From: Echinococcus granulosus
Lineage: Eukaryota; Platyhelminthes; Cestoda; Cyclophyllidea; Taeniidae
Direction: 5' to 3'
Assembly (NCBI RefSeq): GCF_000524195.1
Contig: NW_020170397.1
Span: forward strand, 558,668 to 597,791
Length of the DNA: 39,124 bases
Numbering within the stretch: position 1 is the stretch's first letter; each line of letters starts with the position of its first letter. Made by a program: the position numbers and the translations under genes. The notes beneath the pieces are model-generated. The model was not told where the DNA came from. It did not search any database and saw only the letters and a list, made by a program, of their open reading frames with translations. Below are positions 37,301-39,124 of the stretch, in pieces.

Positions 37301-37910
37301 TTATAGATACTGAACATTTATGGTAGACTAGCTGACGGGTTCGCCGCTAGGGTCTGGGGGGGAGGGGGAGGAAATTGGCTACCACACCAATTGCTGCTCA
37401 AGGAGGACAAAATATGCATTTTATTCTGACACGAATATTCCGCACATTAACTTCGTTTTTTCTTACTCTCCACAAATCGGTTTGTGATGTTTGTGACACC
37501 GACCTCCGAAAAGAAAGTCGGGGTATCACGTAACATGCAACGCTGGGAGTGAACGGATCAAGAAAAGTAAAATGACATTTTTGGCTCATTGTTCTCCACC
37601 CTTATGCTCCATGATTACCTTTACTGTAATAGCATCGTTGAGGACTGGAAAAGGAAGGTCTTAGACCTACTGAGTCTAAAGACAAAGATAATAACCTACG
37701 GCGATCATTGAGGGATTGGATCCCGACGATCAGAGCAGCACTCGGTGGATCTTTGGCTTGGAGGAAATTGGAGCAGACGTTCTTGTTCTCTGGATTTAGC
37801 AGTGCTCTTAACGTAACCCTACGTGGAATGCCAAGAATGCGCAAGATGTAGTCCATCAGGCACTCATACACTGGAGTTATAGAGTCCGACGCATCTGTTG
37901 ATCCTCTAAA
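1262..37910 (-). CDS. DNAH5/DNAH8: Axonemal dynein heavy chain, DNAH5/DNAH8 type; 44 exons traced, partial at both ends
   Basis: This is the motor subunit of the outer dynein arm, which hydrolyses ATP to slide axonemal doublets in cilia and flagella. In a flatworm it would be expected in sperm flagella and flame-cell cilia (inference). The 44 exons join in consistent phase to about 4,640 residues. In order they give the tail (about 1-1400), linker (to about 2020), AAA1 (P-loop GPAGTGKTE near 2065; CFDEFNR Walker B), AAA2 (GPSGSGKT), AAA3 ([16 protein letters not shown]), AAA4 (GVGGSGK), stalk and microtubule-binding domain (about 3290-3580), AAA5-6 and part of the C-terminal domain. The match to DNAH5/DNAH8 is nearly continuous, for example [24 protein letters not shown] and TLGFWFTEL. 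Length already exceeds typical vertebrate DNAH5 before the missing ends. The choice between DNAH5 and DNAH8 is not resolved; both are vertebrate members of one class. No promoter, start codon, stop codon or poly(A) site of this gene lies in the window. Confidence 0.95.
1391..2077 (-). other. Intron between exons 43 and 44
   Basis: 687 nt with canonical GTGAGT...CAG ends. It holds LTR fragment F at about 1721-1790. Several open frames cross it on the plus strand but none resembles a protein I know. Confidence 0.8.
1721..1790 (+). mobile_element. TRIM-like LTR fragment, copy F
   Basis: About 65-70 bp matching the 5' end of the LTR of the other copies: TGCAATACTTTAATCACTTG, then TTCGTTTTGGTTTTGCGGGT and ACTTAAAG. 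After that the similarity stops, so this is a truncated solo fragment. It is in the same orientation as all the other copies. Confidence 0.7.
2078..2489 (-). CDS. DNAH5/DNAH8: DHC exon 43: C-terminal domain
   Basis: Begins [17 protein letters not shown] (GC plus G gives alanine) and includes [39 protein letters not shown] and [20 protein letters not shown], then VPAIWLR. The motif L-R-Q-E-I-D-R...A-I-x-G...S/N-E-N-L-R-D-A is diagnostic for the dynein C-terminal domain. Donor GTGAGT. Confidence 0.96.
2613..2875 (-). CDS. DNAH5/DNAH8: DHC exon 42: C-terminal domain
   Basis: Encodes [55 protein letters not shown] and [14 protein letters not shown]. The family pattern is G-V-S-W-x-x-V-R-Y-M-I-G-E-x-Q-Y-G-G-R-V-T-D. 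Acceptor GTTGCAG, donor GTGAGT in phase 2. Separated from exon 41 by the longest intron (3,264 nt). Confidence 0.96.
4070..4247 (+). repeat. 5' LTR of copy B
   Basis: Shares TTCTATACGTCAGCATTGTA, then GTTTCTGTCCTAGCAGTATG and a GGACTCAGGGCACTACA end with the other LTRs. It is shorter than the 198-201 bp of the fuller LTRs because of an internal deletion after GCGG. Confidence 0.72.
4942..5142 (+). repeat. 3' LTR of copy B
   Basis: 201 bp from TGCAATGCTTTGTTTG to GGGCCGCTGCA. It contains the LTR-wide landmarks GCGGGCACTTAGG, CATGGCC, TACGTCG and ATGCCTTCTTTCGT. Confidence 0.78.
6140..6887 (-). CDS. DNAH5/DNAH8: DHC exon 41: AAA6 and C-terminal domain start
   Basis: Encodes [118 protein letters not shown] and the [15 protein letters not shown] helix. 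Between the NEL and FRLW motifs sits a hydrophilic insert of about 40 residues (6500-6635) that vertebrate relatives lack. The best donor (GTGAGT) leaves five extra residues, NVRSS, before the next conserved block. Confidence 0.96.
6888..8075 (-). other. Intron between exons 40 and 41
   Basis: 1,188 nt, donor GTGAGT, acceptor CACGCAG. Nothing recognisable inside on either strand. Confidence 0.8.
8076..8293 (-). CDS. DNAH5/DNAH8: DHC exon 40: AAA6
   Basis: Encodes [40 protein letters not shown] and [20 protein letters not shown]. It carries the family signature LLLIRSWCPDR...QARKYI. Ends NVEE in phase 2 at donor GTGAGT and pairs with the single G opening exon 41. Confidence 0.96.
8475..9146 (-). 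CDS. DNAH5/DNAH8: DHC exon 39: AAA5-AAA6
   Basis: 224 residues starting [20 protein letters not shown]. Visible motifs: [60 protein letters not shown], a charged helix, [20 protein letters not shown] and [11 protein letters not shown]. This is the standard AAA5/AAA6 succession. Acceptor CCCCAAG, donor GTGGGT. Confidence 0.97.
9362..9544 (-). CDS. DNAH5/DNAH8: DHC exon 38: AAA5
   Basis: Encodes [40 protein letters not shown] and [20 protein letters not shown]. The family-invariant P-N/x-P-x-(F/Y)-x-P-E, IDF and KGLEDQLL elements are all present. Acceptor CATCTAG, donor GTAAAC. Confidence 0.96.
9787..9942 (-). CDS. DNAH5/DNAH8: DHC exon 37: AAA5
   Basis: Encodes [40 protein letters not shown] and FYTVGTTLQ. 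The family equivalent is VTSLNxKxFRxxLEDSLxLGRPLLIEDI. The catalytic-like Glu-Asp of that motif reads Glu-Gly here. Acceptor TTGCAG, donor GTATTT. Confidence 0.94.
9943..11572 (-). other. Intron between exons 36 and 37
   Basis: 1,630 nt, donor GTGAGT, acceptor TTGCAG. It is dominated by TRIM-like copy C (10113-11127); the flanks are unremarkable. Confidence 0.85.
10113..11127 (+). mobile_element. TRIM-like LTR retrotransposon, copy C, nearly complete
   Basis: 5' LTR 10113-10310 (TGTAATACTG... to GGCTCTACA), primer-binding-site candidate TTGGTGAGAGTGGAAAGC, internal part about 10311-10990, polypurine tract AAGGAGAGGGA, and a 3' LTR from 10994 that breaks off near 11127 after TACGTCGGCA. Internal order and content match copy B throughout (for example GACTTCTAC and TTGTCTACGGTGCCC). 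No coding capacity seen. Confidence 0.82.
11573..11725 (-). CDS. DNAH5/DNAH8: DHC exon 36: AAA5
   Basis: Encodes [40 protein letters not shown] and [10 protein letters not shown] (51 residues). This matches the family's EWNLQGLPxDDLSIQNG...[17 protein letters not shown]. It has no long stand-alone open frame and is isolated by introns of about 1.6 kb on both sides, so simple ORF searches would miss it. Acceptor TCCCAG, donor GTGAGT. Confidence 0.95.
11726..13326 (-). other. Intron between exons 35 and 36
   Basis: 1,601 nt, donor GTAAGC, acceptor TCCCAG. No repeat copy and no coding block seen; long AT-rich stretches at 12300-13250. Confidence 0.8.
13327..14484 (-). CDS. DNAH5/DNAH8: DHC exon 35: complete stalk and microtubule-binding domain
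   Basis: The longest exon (386 residues). Coiled coil 1 covers about residues 16-115 of the exon, with a heptad-rich ending [20 protein letters not shown]. The microtubule-binding domain covers about 116-235, with [30 protein letters not shown] and [16 protein letters not shown]. Coiled coil 2 covers about 236-300. AAA5 then starts with [16 protein letters not shown]. Donor GTAAGC after SPTT joins [10 protein letters not shown]. The binding head contacts tubulin and its affinity changes with coiled-coil registry. Confidence 0.97.
14485..14830 (-). other. Intron between exons 34 and 35
   Basis: 346 nt, GTGAGT to TTGTAG; no feature seen inside. Confidence 0.85.
14831..15298 (-). CDS. DNAH5/DNAH8: DHC exon 34: AAA4 C-terminal half
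   Basis: Encodes [60 protein letters not shown] and [16 protein letters not shown]. It ends with [20 protein letters not shown] (family: HVTPKSYLSFIxxYK), leading into the stalk. The exon is noticeably CpG- and GC-richer than its introns. Acceptor CCTAG, donor GTGAGT. Confidence 0.96.
15299..15920 (-). other. Intron between exons 33 and 34
   Basis: 622 nt, GTAAGT to CCTAG; AT-rich, nothing recognisable. Confidence 0.85.
15921..16074 (-). CDS. DNAH5/DNAH8: DHC exon 33: AAA4 Walker B region
   Basis: Encodes [40 protein letters not shown] and [10 protein letters not shown]. Relative to the axonemal family FIFTDxEIKDExFLEYxNN, the Asp of the Walker B position is kept and the Glu two residues later is Asn. 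Acceptor TTGTAG, donor GTAAGT. Confidence 0.94.
16075..16175 (-). other. GC-AG intron inside AAA4
   Basis: A 101-nt intron starting GCATTT and ending TTGTAG. The flanking exons rebuild the conserved AAA4 sequence TINTR-S with correct phase only if GC is the donor. The other candidate (GTGATA a few bases on) gives a stop codon at the junction. Confidence 0.8.
16176..16429 (-). CDS. DNAH5/DNAH8: DHC exon 32: AAA4 P-loop
   Basis: Encodes [39 protein letters not shown] and [20 protein letters not shown] (Walker A of AAA4; family usually GVGGSGKQSL), then [11 protein letters not shown]. The 3' end is a GC donor, AGAAG|GCATTT: AG plus the first T of exon 33 makes serine, restoring the family's TRS. 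The only nearby GT creates a stop. Confidence 0.95.
16509..16590 (-). CDS. DNAH5/DNAH8: DHC exon 31: acidic AAA3-AAA4 linker exon
   Basis: At 82 nt this is the smallest exon. It encodes an acidic, serine-rich linker ([19 protein letters not shown]) and then PAKHYEP, equivalent to the family's PKxYEP. Acceptor TTTTCCAG, donor GTATGT. The phases fit both neighbours exactly, which is why I include it despite its low complexity. Confidence 0.88.
16591..17397 (-). other. Intron between exons 30 and 31
   Basis: 807 nt, GTAGGC to TTTTCCAG. It contains diverged TRIM-like copy E (about 16855-17260). Confidence 0.8.
16855..17260 (+). mobile_element. TRIM-like LTR element, copy E (diverged 5' half)
   Basis: An LTR-like part at 16855 to about 17012 (GCAATACTTGG, TTTTGCGGAC, then GTATTATGTCTTCTTTCGTC) is followed directly by internal sequence (GAGAAGGGCATAT, then GAGCTATCTACGGCACC). 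The primer-binding-site stretch and the 3' half are missing. It is more diverged than copies B-D. Confidence 0.68.
17398..17588 (-). CDS. DNAH5/DNAH8: DHC exon 30: AAA3-AAA4 connection
   Basis: Encodes [37 protein letters not shown] and [15 protein letters not shown], then FCDFMR. It aligns with the family's LWKHExxRVIADRF...WF...FVDFLR. It ends phase 2 at donor GTAGGC and pairs with the single base that opens exon 31. Confidence 0.92.
17662..17988 (-). CDS. DNAH5/DNAH8: DHC exon 29: AAA3 sensor and small domain
   Basis: Encodes [59 protein letters not shown] and [17 protein letters not shown], which are the conserved sensor II-like and arginine elements. Ends ATSE at a weak but canonical donor GTGCGC. 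Confidence 0.96.
17989..18683 (-). other. Intron between exons 28 and 29
   Basis: 695 nt, GTGAGG to CTTAAG; nothing recognisable inside. Confidence 0.82.
18684..18899 (-). CDS. DNAH5/DNAH8: DHC exon 28: AAA3 Walker B
   Basis: Encodes [40 protein letters not shown] (Walker B), [16 protein letters not shown] and [11 protein letters not shown]. Joins [14 protein letters not shown] of exon 29 in phase 0. Acceptor TTAG, donor GTGAGG. Confidence 0.97.
19025..19302 (-). CDS. DNAH5/DNAH8: DHC exon 27: AAA3 P-loop
   Basis: Encodes [39 protein letters not shown], then [20 protein letters not shown] (Walker A of AAA3; family usually GEQGTAKT) and [15 protein letters not shown]3 is a regulatory ATP site in dyneins. 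Acceptor GTTGTAG (phase 1), donor GTTAGA. Confidence 0.96.
19600..19978 (-). CDS. DNAH5/DNAH8: DHC exon 26: AAA2-AAA3 connection
   Basis: Starts [20 protein letters not shown] after TTTGTAG and runs through [36 protein letters not shown], a [19 protein letters not shown] stretch and DHQHG. The coding frame passes through a CAG|GTG at about 19876 that mimics an acceptor but is internal. Donor GTGAGT, phase 1. Confidence 0.93.
20083..20571 (-). CDS. DNAH5/DNAH8: DHC exon 25: AAA2
   Basis: Encodes [20 protein letters not shown] (Walker A of AAA2), [69 protein letters not shown] and [17 protein letters not shown]. In family knowledge AAA2 usually binds nucleotide without turnover. Acceptor TTCCAG, donor GTAGGT (phase 0). 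Confidence 0.97.
20572..21763 (-). other. Intron between exons 24 and 25
   Basis: 1,192 nt, GTAGTT to TTCCAG. Open frames of about 90 codons occur on both strands but lack any familiar motif. No TRIM copy. Confidence 0.82.
21764..22063 (-). CDS. DNAH5/DNAH8: DHC exon 24: AAA1 small domain to AAA2 bridge
   Basis: Encodes [40 protein letters not shown] and [14 protein letters not shown], then [10 protein letters not shown], which joins [10 protein letters not shown] of exon 25. All are standard elements between AAA1 and AAA2. Acceptor CCAAG, donor GTAGTT. Confidence 0.97.
22064..22514 (-). other. Intron between exons 23 and 24
   Basis: 451 nt, GTATCG to CCAAG; no feature seen. Confidence 0.85.
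22515..22709 (-). CDS. DNAH5/DNAH8: DHC exon 23: AAA1 sensor region
   Basis: Begins [15 protein letters not shown], the conserved loop containing the sensor asparagine and the arginine-bearing segment, then [20 protein letters not shown] and [19 protein letters not shown]. Acceptor CCCAAG, donor GTATCG, phase 0. Confidence 0.97.
22810..23085 (-). CDS. DNAH5/DNAH8: DHC exon 22: AAA1 core with Walker B
   Basis: Encodes [37 protein letters not shown] and [20 protein letters not shown], with intact Walker B DE, then [11 protein letters not shown] entering the sensor I loop. The match to DNAH5/8 is nearly residue for residue. Acceptor GTGCAG, donor GTGAGT, phase 0. Confidence 0.97.
23086..23532 (-). 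other. Intron after the AAA1 P-loop exon, candidate GC-AG
   Basis: 447 nt if the GC donor (GCACGG) is used; 453 nt if the GTGAAG six bases upstream is used. Both keep the frame, and acceptor GTGCAG is shared. No other feature inside. Confidence 0.65.
23533..23796 (-). CDS. DNAH5/DNAH8: DHC exon 21: AAA1 start with catalytic P-loop
   Basis: Encodes [15 protein letters not shown], then [20 protein letters not shown] and [17 protein letters not shown], the Walker A of the main ATPase site. It must join DMGRCLG of exon 22. Two donors are possible: AAG|GCACGG (used here; keeps the usual length) or ACT|GTGAAG six bases earlier, which would drop Val-Lys right after the P-loop. Acceptor TTTGCAG. Confidence 0.95.
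23797..24838 (-). other. Intron between exons 20 and 21
   Basis: 1,042 nt, GTAGGT to TTTGCAG. Nothing recognisable on either strand. Confidence 0.82.
24839..25225 (-). CDS. DNAH5/DNAH8: DHC exon 20: linker end
   Basis: Encodes [28 protein letters not shown] (family: LGIQMxWTxDSEEAL) and [20 protein letters not shown]. The last motif is a very conserved stretch just before AAA1. Acceptor CTACAG, donor GTAGGT, phase 0. Confidence 0.97.
25403..25976 (-). CDS. DNAH5/DNAH8: DHC exon 19: linker (DHC N2)
   Basis: About 191 residues of the linker, the mechanical lever of the motor. Visible signatures: [72 protein letters not shown] and LLEILGQAS. These are close to invariant in axonemal DHCs and give the highest similarity to the DNAH5/8 class. 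Acceptor TATAG, donor GTAATG. Confidence 0.97.
25977..26174 (-). other. GC-AG intron in the linker
   Basis: 198 nt with a consensus GC donor, AG|GCAAGT, and acceptor TTATAG. Splicing gives LSNSR-FNKPFK, matching the family's SNRxNxPFK. The nearby GTTGGC would shift the frame. Confidence 0.88.
26175..26633 (-). CDS. DNAH5/DNAH8: DHC exon 18: linker (DHC N2)
   Basis: Encodes [10 protein letters not shown] at its start, [11 protein letters not shown] (family: RHWxxIxxxTG), [32 protein letters not shown] and [16 protein letters not shown]. These are all linker signatures in the expected order. The 3' splice junction is AGTAG|GCAAGT, a GC donor: it restores arginine (AG|G) and the family sequence SNRxNxPFK with exon 19, and no GT donor fits the phase. 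Confidence 0.95.
26801..27102 (-). CDS. DNAH5/DNAH8: DHC exon 17: tail-linker region (DHC N2 start)
   Basis: Encodes the [16 protein letters not shown] motif (family: GEELFGLPxTxYPxL), then a [15 protein letters not shown] helix and [16 protein letters not shown]. This is the conserved entry to the linker region. Acceptor CCATAG, donor GTAAAT in phase 2. Confidence 0.93.
27103..27548 (-). other. Intron between exons 16 and 17
   Basis: 446 nt, GTGAGC to CCATAG. A 75-codon plus-strand open frame with a hydrophobic stretch lies inside, but it has no support as a gene. Confidence 0.8.
27549..27767 (-). CDS. DNAH5/DNAH8: DHC exon 16: tail end
   Basis: Joins exon 15 as [13 protein letters not shown], matching the family's PIEEAYALLNRY. 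It continues [19 protein letters not shown] and [11 protein letters not shown] (family: E-x-x-x-V-D-x-L-R-Y...). Upstream in-frame codons up to about 27821 are intronic because only this acceptor (CTCAAG) preserves the motif spacing. Donor GTGAGC, phase 0. Confidence 0.87.
27768..28187 (-). other. Intron between exons 15 and 16
   Basis: 420 nt, GTATGG to CTCAAG. The frame of exon 16 stays open for about 18 codons upstream of the acceptor, so an alternative longer exon cannot be excluded. Confidence 0.75.
28188..28642 (-). CDS. DNAH5/DNAH8: DHC exon 15: tail
   Basis: About 151 residues: an [18 protein letters not shown] helix, an [20 protein letters not shown] segment (family: VGxIxLxTxxLKxAL), and [20 protein letters not shown] followed by MRIMVAE. 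The last piece matches the conserved L-x-x-V-M-x-A-L-x-x-I-R...E-I-x-x-x-x-x-P-I-E-E element. Acceptor TTTCTAG, donor GTATGG. Confidence 0.9.
28801..28921 (-). CDS. DNAH5/DNAH8: DHC exon 14: tail
   Basis: Encodes [20 protein letters not shown], aligning with the family's NKEIxKLxxxLxxxINSTKK. Donor GTATGT (phase 1) is clear. The 5' end is less certain: TACAG at 28922 gives the right phase from exon 13, and GGCAG or GAACAG nearby are alternatives. Confidence 0.8.
28922..29985 (-). other. Intron between exons 13 and 14
   Basis: 1,064 nt, starting GTAAGC. The acceptor choice (TACAG) rests on phase. Nothing recognisable inside; relatively GC-rich at 29040-29350. Confidence 0.75.
29986..30179 (-). 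CDS. DNAH5/DNAH8: DHC exon 13: tail (DHC N1)
   Basis: After a long pyrimidine-rich acceptor ending TTAG it encodes [20 protein letters not shown] and then [20 protein letters not shown]. This matches the family block N-x-x-x-x-P-x-x-E-E-I-Q followed by a KxIxSxTKxIxxW helix. I chose donor GTAAGC at 29985; other GTs lie nearby, so the last few residues are uncertain. Confidence 0.82.
30263..31199 (-). CDS. DNAH5/DNAH8: DHC exon 12: tail, with Ser/Thr/Ala-rich insert
   Basis: A 937-nt exon with acceptor GCGTAG and donor GTGAGT (phase 1). It begins [17 protein letters not shown], a conserved tail helix. It then carries a low-complexity Ser/Thr/Ala-rich tract at about 30920-31030, a helical [19 protein letters not shown] segment, an acidic patch (AKEDDNGTS) and the helix [17 protein letters not shown]. 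The stretch 30533-30641 looks intronic (GTACGT start, T6AG end) although the frame stays open. A 105-nt in-frame removal is possible using the GTGATG donor at 30637. Poorly conserved region; exon limits are firm because both junctions phase correctly. Confidence 0.8.
31200..32627 (-). other. Intron between exons 11 and 12
   Basis: 1,428 nt, GTGCGT to GCGTAG. Open frames of 84-91 codons exist on both strands near 31400-31800. None carries a dynein motif, and exons 11 and 12 already join in phase without them. Confidence 0.78.
32628..32780 (-). CDS. DNAH5/DNAH8: DHC exon 11: tail (DHC N1)
   Basis: Encodes [20 protein letters not shown] and [16 protein letters not shown], matching the family block with IPPxLEPLF...VNxALxPGL. 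Acceptor TTTGTAG, donor GTGCGT, phase 0. The following intron is 1,428 nt. Confidence 0.9.
33016..33221 (-). CDS. DNAH5/DNAH8: DHC exon 10: tail (DHC N1)
   Basis: Encodes [17 protein letters not shown], then [22 protein letters not shown] (quoted in parts: [14 protein letters not shown] and [10 protein letters not shown]). This is the conserved VNFD...LREV...LG block. Ends at donor GTACTT after CAG. The acceptor could be CTTAG (used) or the TAG six bases earlier, depending on the exon 9 donor. Confidence 0.9.
33222..33788 (-). other. Intron between exons 9 and 10
   Basis: 567 nt with the chosen GTCTTC donor; see exon 9 for the alternative. Contains a plain AT-rich sequence with an ATTGATTGGTTGATTGATCG mini-repeat near 33411-33430. 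Confidence 0.7.
33789..33974 (-). CDS. DNAH5/DNAH8: DHC exon 9: tail (DHC N1)
   Basis: Encodes [20 protein letters not shown], a hallmark of the axonemal DHC tail, followed by [23 protein letters not shown]. The 3' end is ambiguous. Donor A|GTCTTC (phase 1, used here) joins exon 10 to give [14 protein letters not shown] nearby GCAAGT could be used with a different acceptor six bases earlier. Confidence 0.9.
33975..34679 (-). other. Intron between exons 8 and 9
   Basis: 705 nt, GTAATT to TCTAG. A GC-richer patch at 34310-34440 has no identifiable origin. Confidence 0.8.
34680..35349 (-). CDS. DNAH5/DNAH8: DHC exon 8: tail (DHC N1)
   Basis: Starts at [13 protein letters not shown] after a TTTACTGAAG acceptor and ends YSG at donor GTAATT (phase 1). 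About 223 residues of helical tail: the [16 protein letters not shown] element, a HFEKIYDF stretch, [19 protein letters not shown], and the family-typical [12 protein letters not shown] that leads into RIAWAR in exon 9. The N-terminal part of the axonemal DHC tail assembles with other heavy and intermediate chains in the arm. Confidence 0.92.
35638..35745 (-). CDS. DNAH5/DNAH8: DHC exon 7: N-terminal tail
   Basis: A 36-residue exon, acceptor TTTACAG, donor GTAAGA. It encodes the segment ending [16 protein letters not shown], equivalent to the family's SRYYNTSERMTSLFVK. It joins in phase to ITNQMI of exon 8, restoring the conserved FVKxTNQM motif. Confidence 0.9.
35956..36069 (-). CDS. DNAH5/DNAH8: DHC exon 6: N-terminal tail
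   Basis: Acceptor TTGTAG, donor GTGAGT, phase 0. Its 38 residues include TWKELDDRV and [16 protein letters not shown], matching the conserved W-K-x-L-D and N-x-K-F/Y-L elements of the axonemal tail. Confidence 0.88.
36070..36380 (-). other. Intron between exons 5 and 6
   Basis: 311 nt, GTGAGC to TTGTAG; nothing else seen. Confidence 0.85.
36381..36557 (-). CDS. DNAH5/DNAH8: DHC exon 5: N-terminal tail
   Basis: Acceptor TTACAG, donor GTGAGC, phase 0 at both ends. Encodes 59 residues with the recognisable tail pattern [19 protein letters not shown] (family: G-P-x-x-E-x-x-x-W-x-x-R). This is the first strongly conserved block of the tail in the window. Confidence 0.88.
36637..36800 (-). CDS. 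DNAH5/DNAH8: DHC exon 4: N-terminal tail
   Basis: Acceptor TTTAG, in phase with exon 3 (the joined codon reads ACA), donor GTGAAT after codon TTG. It encodes a helical segment ending [13 protein letters not shown] donor nine bases earlier (GTGTCC) is also GT, but the later one keeps the spacing between the W-x-x-Q element and the next helix usual for the family. Confidence 0.8.
36860..37040 (-). CDS. DNAH5/DNAH8: DHC exon 3: N-terminal tail
   Basis: Acceptor TTTCAG, donor GTAAGC (phase 1). It encodes [19 protein letters not shown] and a Gln- and Lys-rich helix ending [11 protein letters not shown]. The downstream intron is only 59 nt, the shortest in the gene. Confidence 0.8.
37110..37246 (-). 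CDS. DNAH5/DNAH8: DHC exon 2: N-terminal tail
   Basis: Acceptor TTTGCAG, donor GTACCT, phases 1 to 0. It encodes [19 protein letters not shown] followed by a [16 protein letters not shown] segment typical of the axonemal DHC tail. The reading frame stays open across the next 69 nt into exon 3. That 69-nt piece begins GTACCT and ends in a pyrimidine-rich CAG, so I treat it as a short intron rather than coding. Confidence 0.75.
37247..37699 (-). other. Intron between exons 1 and 2
   Basis: 453 nt, GTAGGT to TTTGCAG. Contains the G-rich tract at 37350-37371, and 37440-37560 may be an unidentified repeat fragment. Confidence 0.75.
37700..37910 (-). CDS. DNAH5/DNAH8: DHC exon 1 of window: N-terminal tail
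   Basis: Opens after a TTTAG acceptor in phase 0 and ends at donor GTAGGT in phase 1. It encodes about 70 residues of tail, including [18 protein letters not shown] and a [14 protein letters not shown] stretch. An acceptor rather than a start codon at its 5' end shows that at least one coding exon lies upstream. Conservation is weaker here than in the motor; the call rests on the clean phase match to the next exon. Confidence 0.75.
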
Positions 37911-39124
37911 CTAAAGTACAAAAATCGTTTGAATTTGTAATGATACGCAGAATCCTAAACTTCACTCTGCAGTCGTGCATTAGAGTATTATCAGGATAAA
38001 AAAAAATGCAATTGGTAAAGAACTCTGGTTCTCCTCAACATTTAAAAATAAGCCCATCGATCATGCGAAACGAGGGACTCACTAATGTTGCAATCGGGGG
38101 CAGAATAAACATCCAACGGATGGAATGAATTTTATCGCATATTTTTGTCACCTACTTCTTTAATGACCTTGTTATTAATTTGATTTTTTCTCATGTATTA
38201 AGTGTTATTTAAAGCATAATAGGCAGCAGGTGCAAGAAGCTATAAAGTCCTGTCTAATATGCACCTCTATTTCTAGGTGGTTTTGAGTTCAAACACCCCT
38301 CAGTGAATTTACTTTACTACAAAACGATGGTACTTATTAAAACCTAAGGTTCATTCACTTTGTGCACAAATTGGAAGTTTTCCAAGTTCATTCGACTAGC
38401 ATCTGACAAGCATTTCTGAGAGAGAAGTGGGAAGCATAGAAAGCCTCCCTCGCAAAAAAAGGTGCTGTCTAAATCAAGTCAAAAGTGAGGTTTTGTAGCT
38501 AATCGACTTACCATCACGGCAATGTTGTCTCAAAAATCGAGTTATAAAGTCAATAAACCTAGAGTTTAAATTATCTACTCAAATTGTAATTGGACAGCAG
38601 CAGGTTTATGGATTTTTAATTAGGCAGCGCGTTAAGCTCGAGATGACCCATACAGGTGCAGTCTTCTGGACCTTGAGCAAAAATACCGCTTTTAATGGTG
38701 TATATGTAATGCTTCAATTGTTTCGTTAACTCTTCCCTTTGGCTTCATGGGCACTTAAGGCTCTGACTTTGTACTTTCGCTGGGCGTAATGACCTACATG
38801 GCATGGTAGTAACCACCCAGACTCTGTGCGCATCGACAATGCACATTCATTTGACCTCATGGAAGTCTTGGGGTGCCACATTGGTGGTAGTGGAAAGCAA
38901 ACCCAATCTTACAGGATAACATCCTTGATTCCTACTCTGAAATGCTAAGCCTCAACTTGAAAAAGGAAGGCATAAGCAGTGGCCGGAAAAATCTGGATTA
39001 AATTCCAAAAAAAGGATATTAAATGGAGCTGCAAACCATGCGTGCATTCAAGTTTCTTTACTTGAATCACACTTTTCTCGACCCATAACAAATAGCACGT
39101 AATCATGTCTATCCCACTTCAGCC
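37911..39124 (-). other. Upstream intron (incomplete) at the 5' side of the gene
   Basis: No coding exon could be recognised on either strand. TRIM-like copy D occupies about 38705 to at least 39000. The missing N-terminal exons, start codon and promoter must lie further up, unless a very short exon here escaped notice. Confidence 0.7.
38705..39010 (+). mobile_element. TRIM-like LTR element, copy D (5' LTR and start of internal part)
   Basis: The LTR at 38705-38880 starts TGTAATGCTTCAATTG and ends GGGGTGCCACA. It is followed by TTGGTGGTAGTGGAAAGC, the clearest primer-binding-site candidate of all copies, and internal sequence (CAAACCCAATCTTACAGGAT). Similarity fades after about 39000; whether the element continues past the window is unknown. 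Confidence 0.78.

Noticed and set aside
37440..37560. Possible fragment of another transposable element in intron 1
   Set aside because: It has an unusual composition, but no second copy in the window and no coding motif to support it.
1..39124. Search for tRNA, rRNA, spliced-leader RNA, CRISPR or bacterial operon features
   Set aside because: Nothing with the required structure or repeats was seen; the window is a eukaryotic gene with introns.

Overview
The window is eukaryotic and is almost filled by one large multi-exon gene on the minus strand: an axonemal outer-arm dynein heavy chain of the DNAH5/DNAH8 (gamma-type) class. I traced 44 consecutive coding exons from 37910 down to 1262. All are phase-compatible and free of in-frame stops, and together encode about 4,640 residues. 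Both ends are cut. The first traced exon starts at a splice acceptor, so the N-terminus lies beyond 39124. The last traced exon ends just after the FFNP motif of the C-terminal domain, so roughly the final 130-140 residues expected for the family lie before position 1. No second protein gene, tRNA, rRNA or CRISPR array could be supported.

Layout along the gene (5' to 3' is high to low coordinates). 37910-28188 holds the N-terminal tail (DHC N1 region) in many short exons plus two large ones. 27767-23797 holds the rest of the tail and the linker. 23796-21764 holds AAA1 with its catalytic P-loop. 20571-20083 holds AAA2. 19978-17398 holds AAA3. 16590-14831 holds AAA4. 14484-13327 is one exon carrying the whole stalk and microtubule-binding domain. 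11725-6140 holds AAA5 and AAA6. 2875-1262 holds part of the C-terminal domain. Walker A motifs are intact in AAA1-AAA4 and the AAA1 Walker B (CFDEFNR) is intact, so the gene looks functional.

The long introns carry six copies or fragments of one dispersed repeat. It has LTRs of about 200 bp (TG...CA), a TGG-type primer-binding-site candidate, an internal part of about 700 bp without a convincing protein, and a polypurine tract: the architecture of a terminal-repeat retrotransposon in miniature (TRIM). All six lie on the plus strand, antisense to the gene. A TRIM family is known from taeniid tapeworms (Ta-TRIM). Together with the mixture of very short (59-105 nt) and kilobase introns, this suggests a flatworm, probably a cestode and possibly a taeniid. 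That assignment is inference, since I could not compare sequences.

Points that deserve a second look: two, possibly three, GC-AG introns in one gene; a 6-nt alternative donor that would remove residues next to the AAA1 P-loop; lineage-type insertions in the tail and AAA6; a possible in-frame intron-within-exon; and the uniform antisense orientation of the TRIM copies. I do not see a wholly new biological system here.
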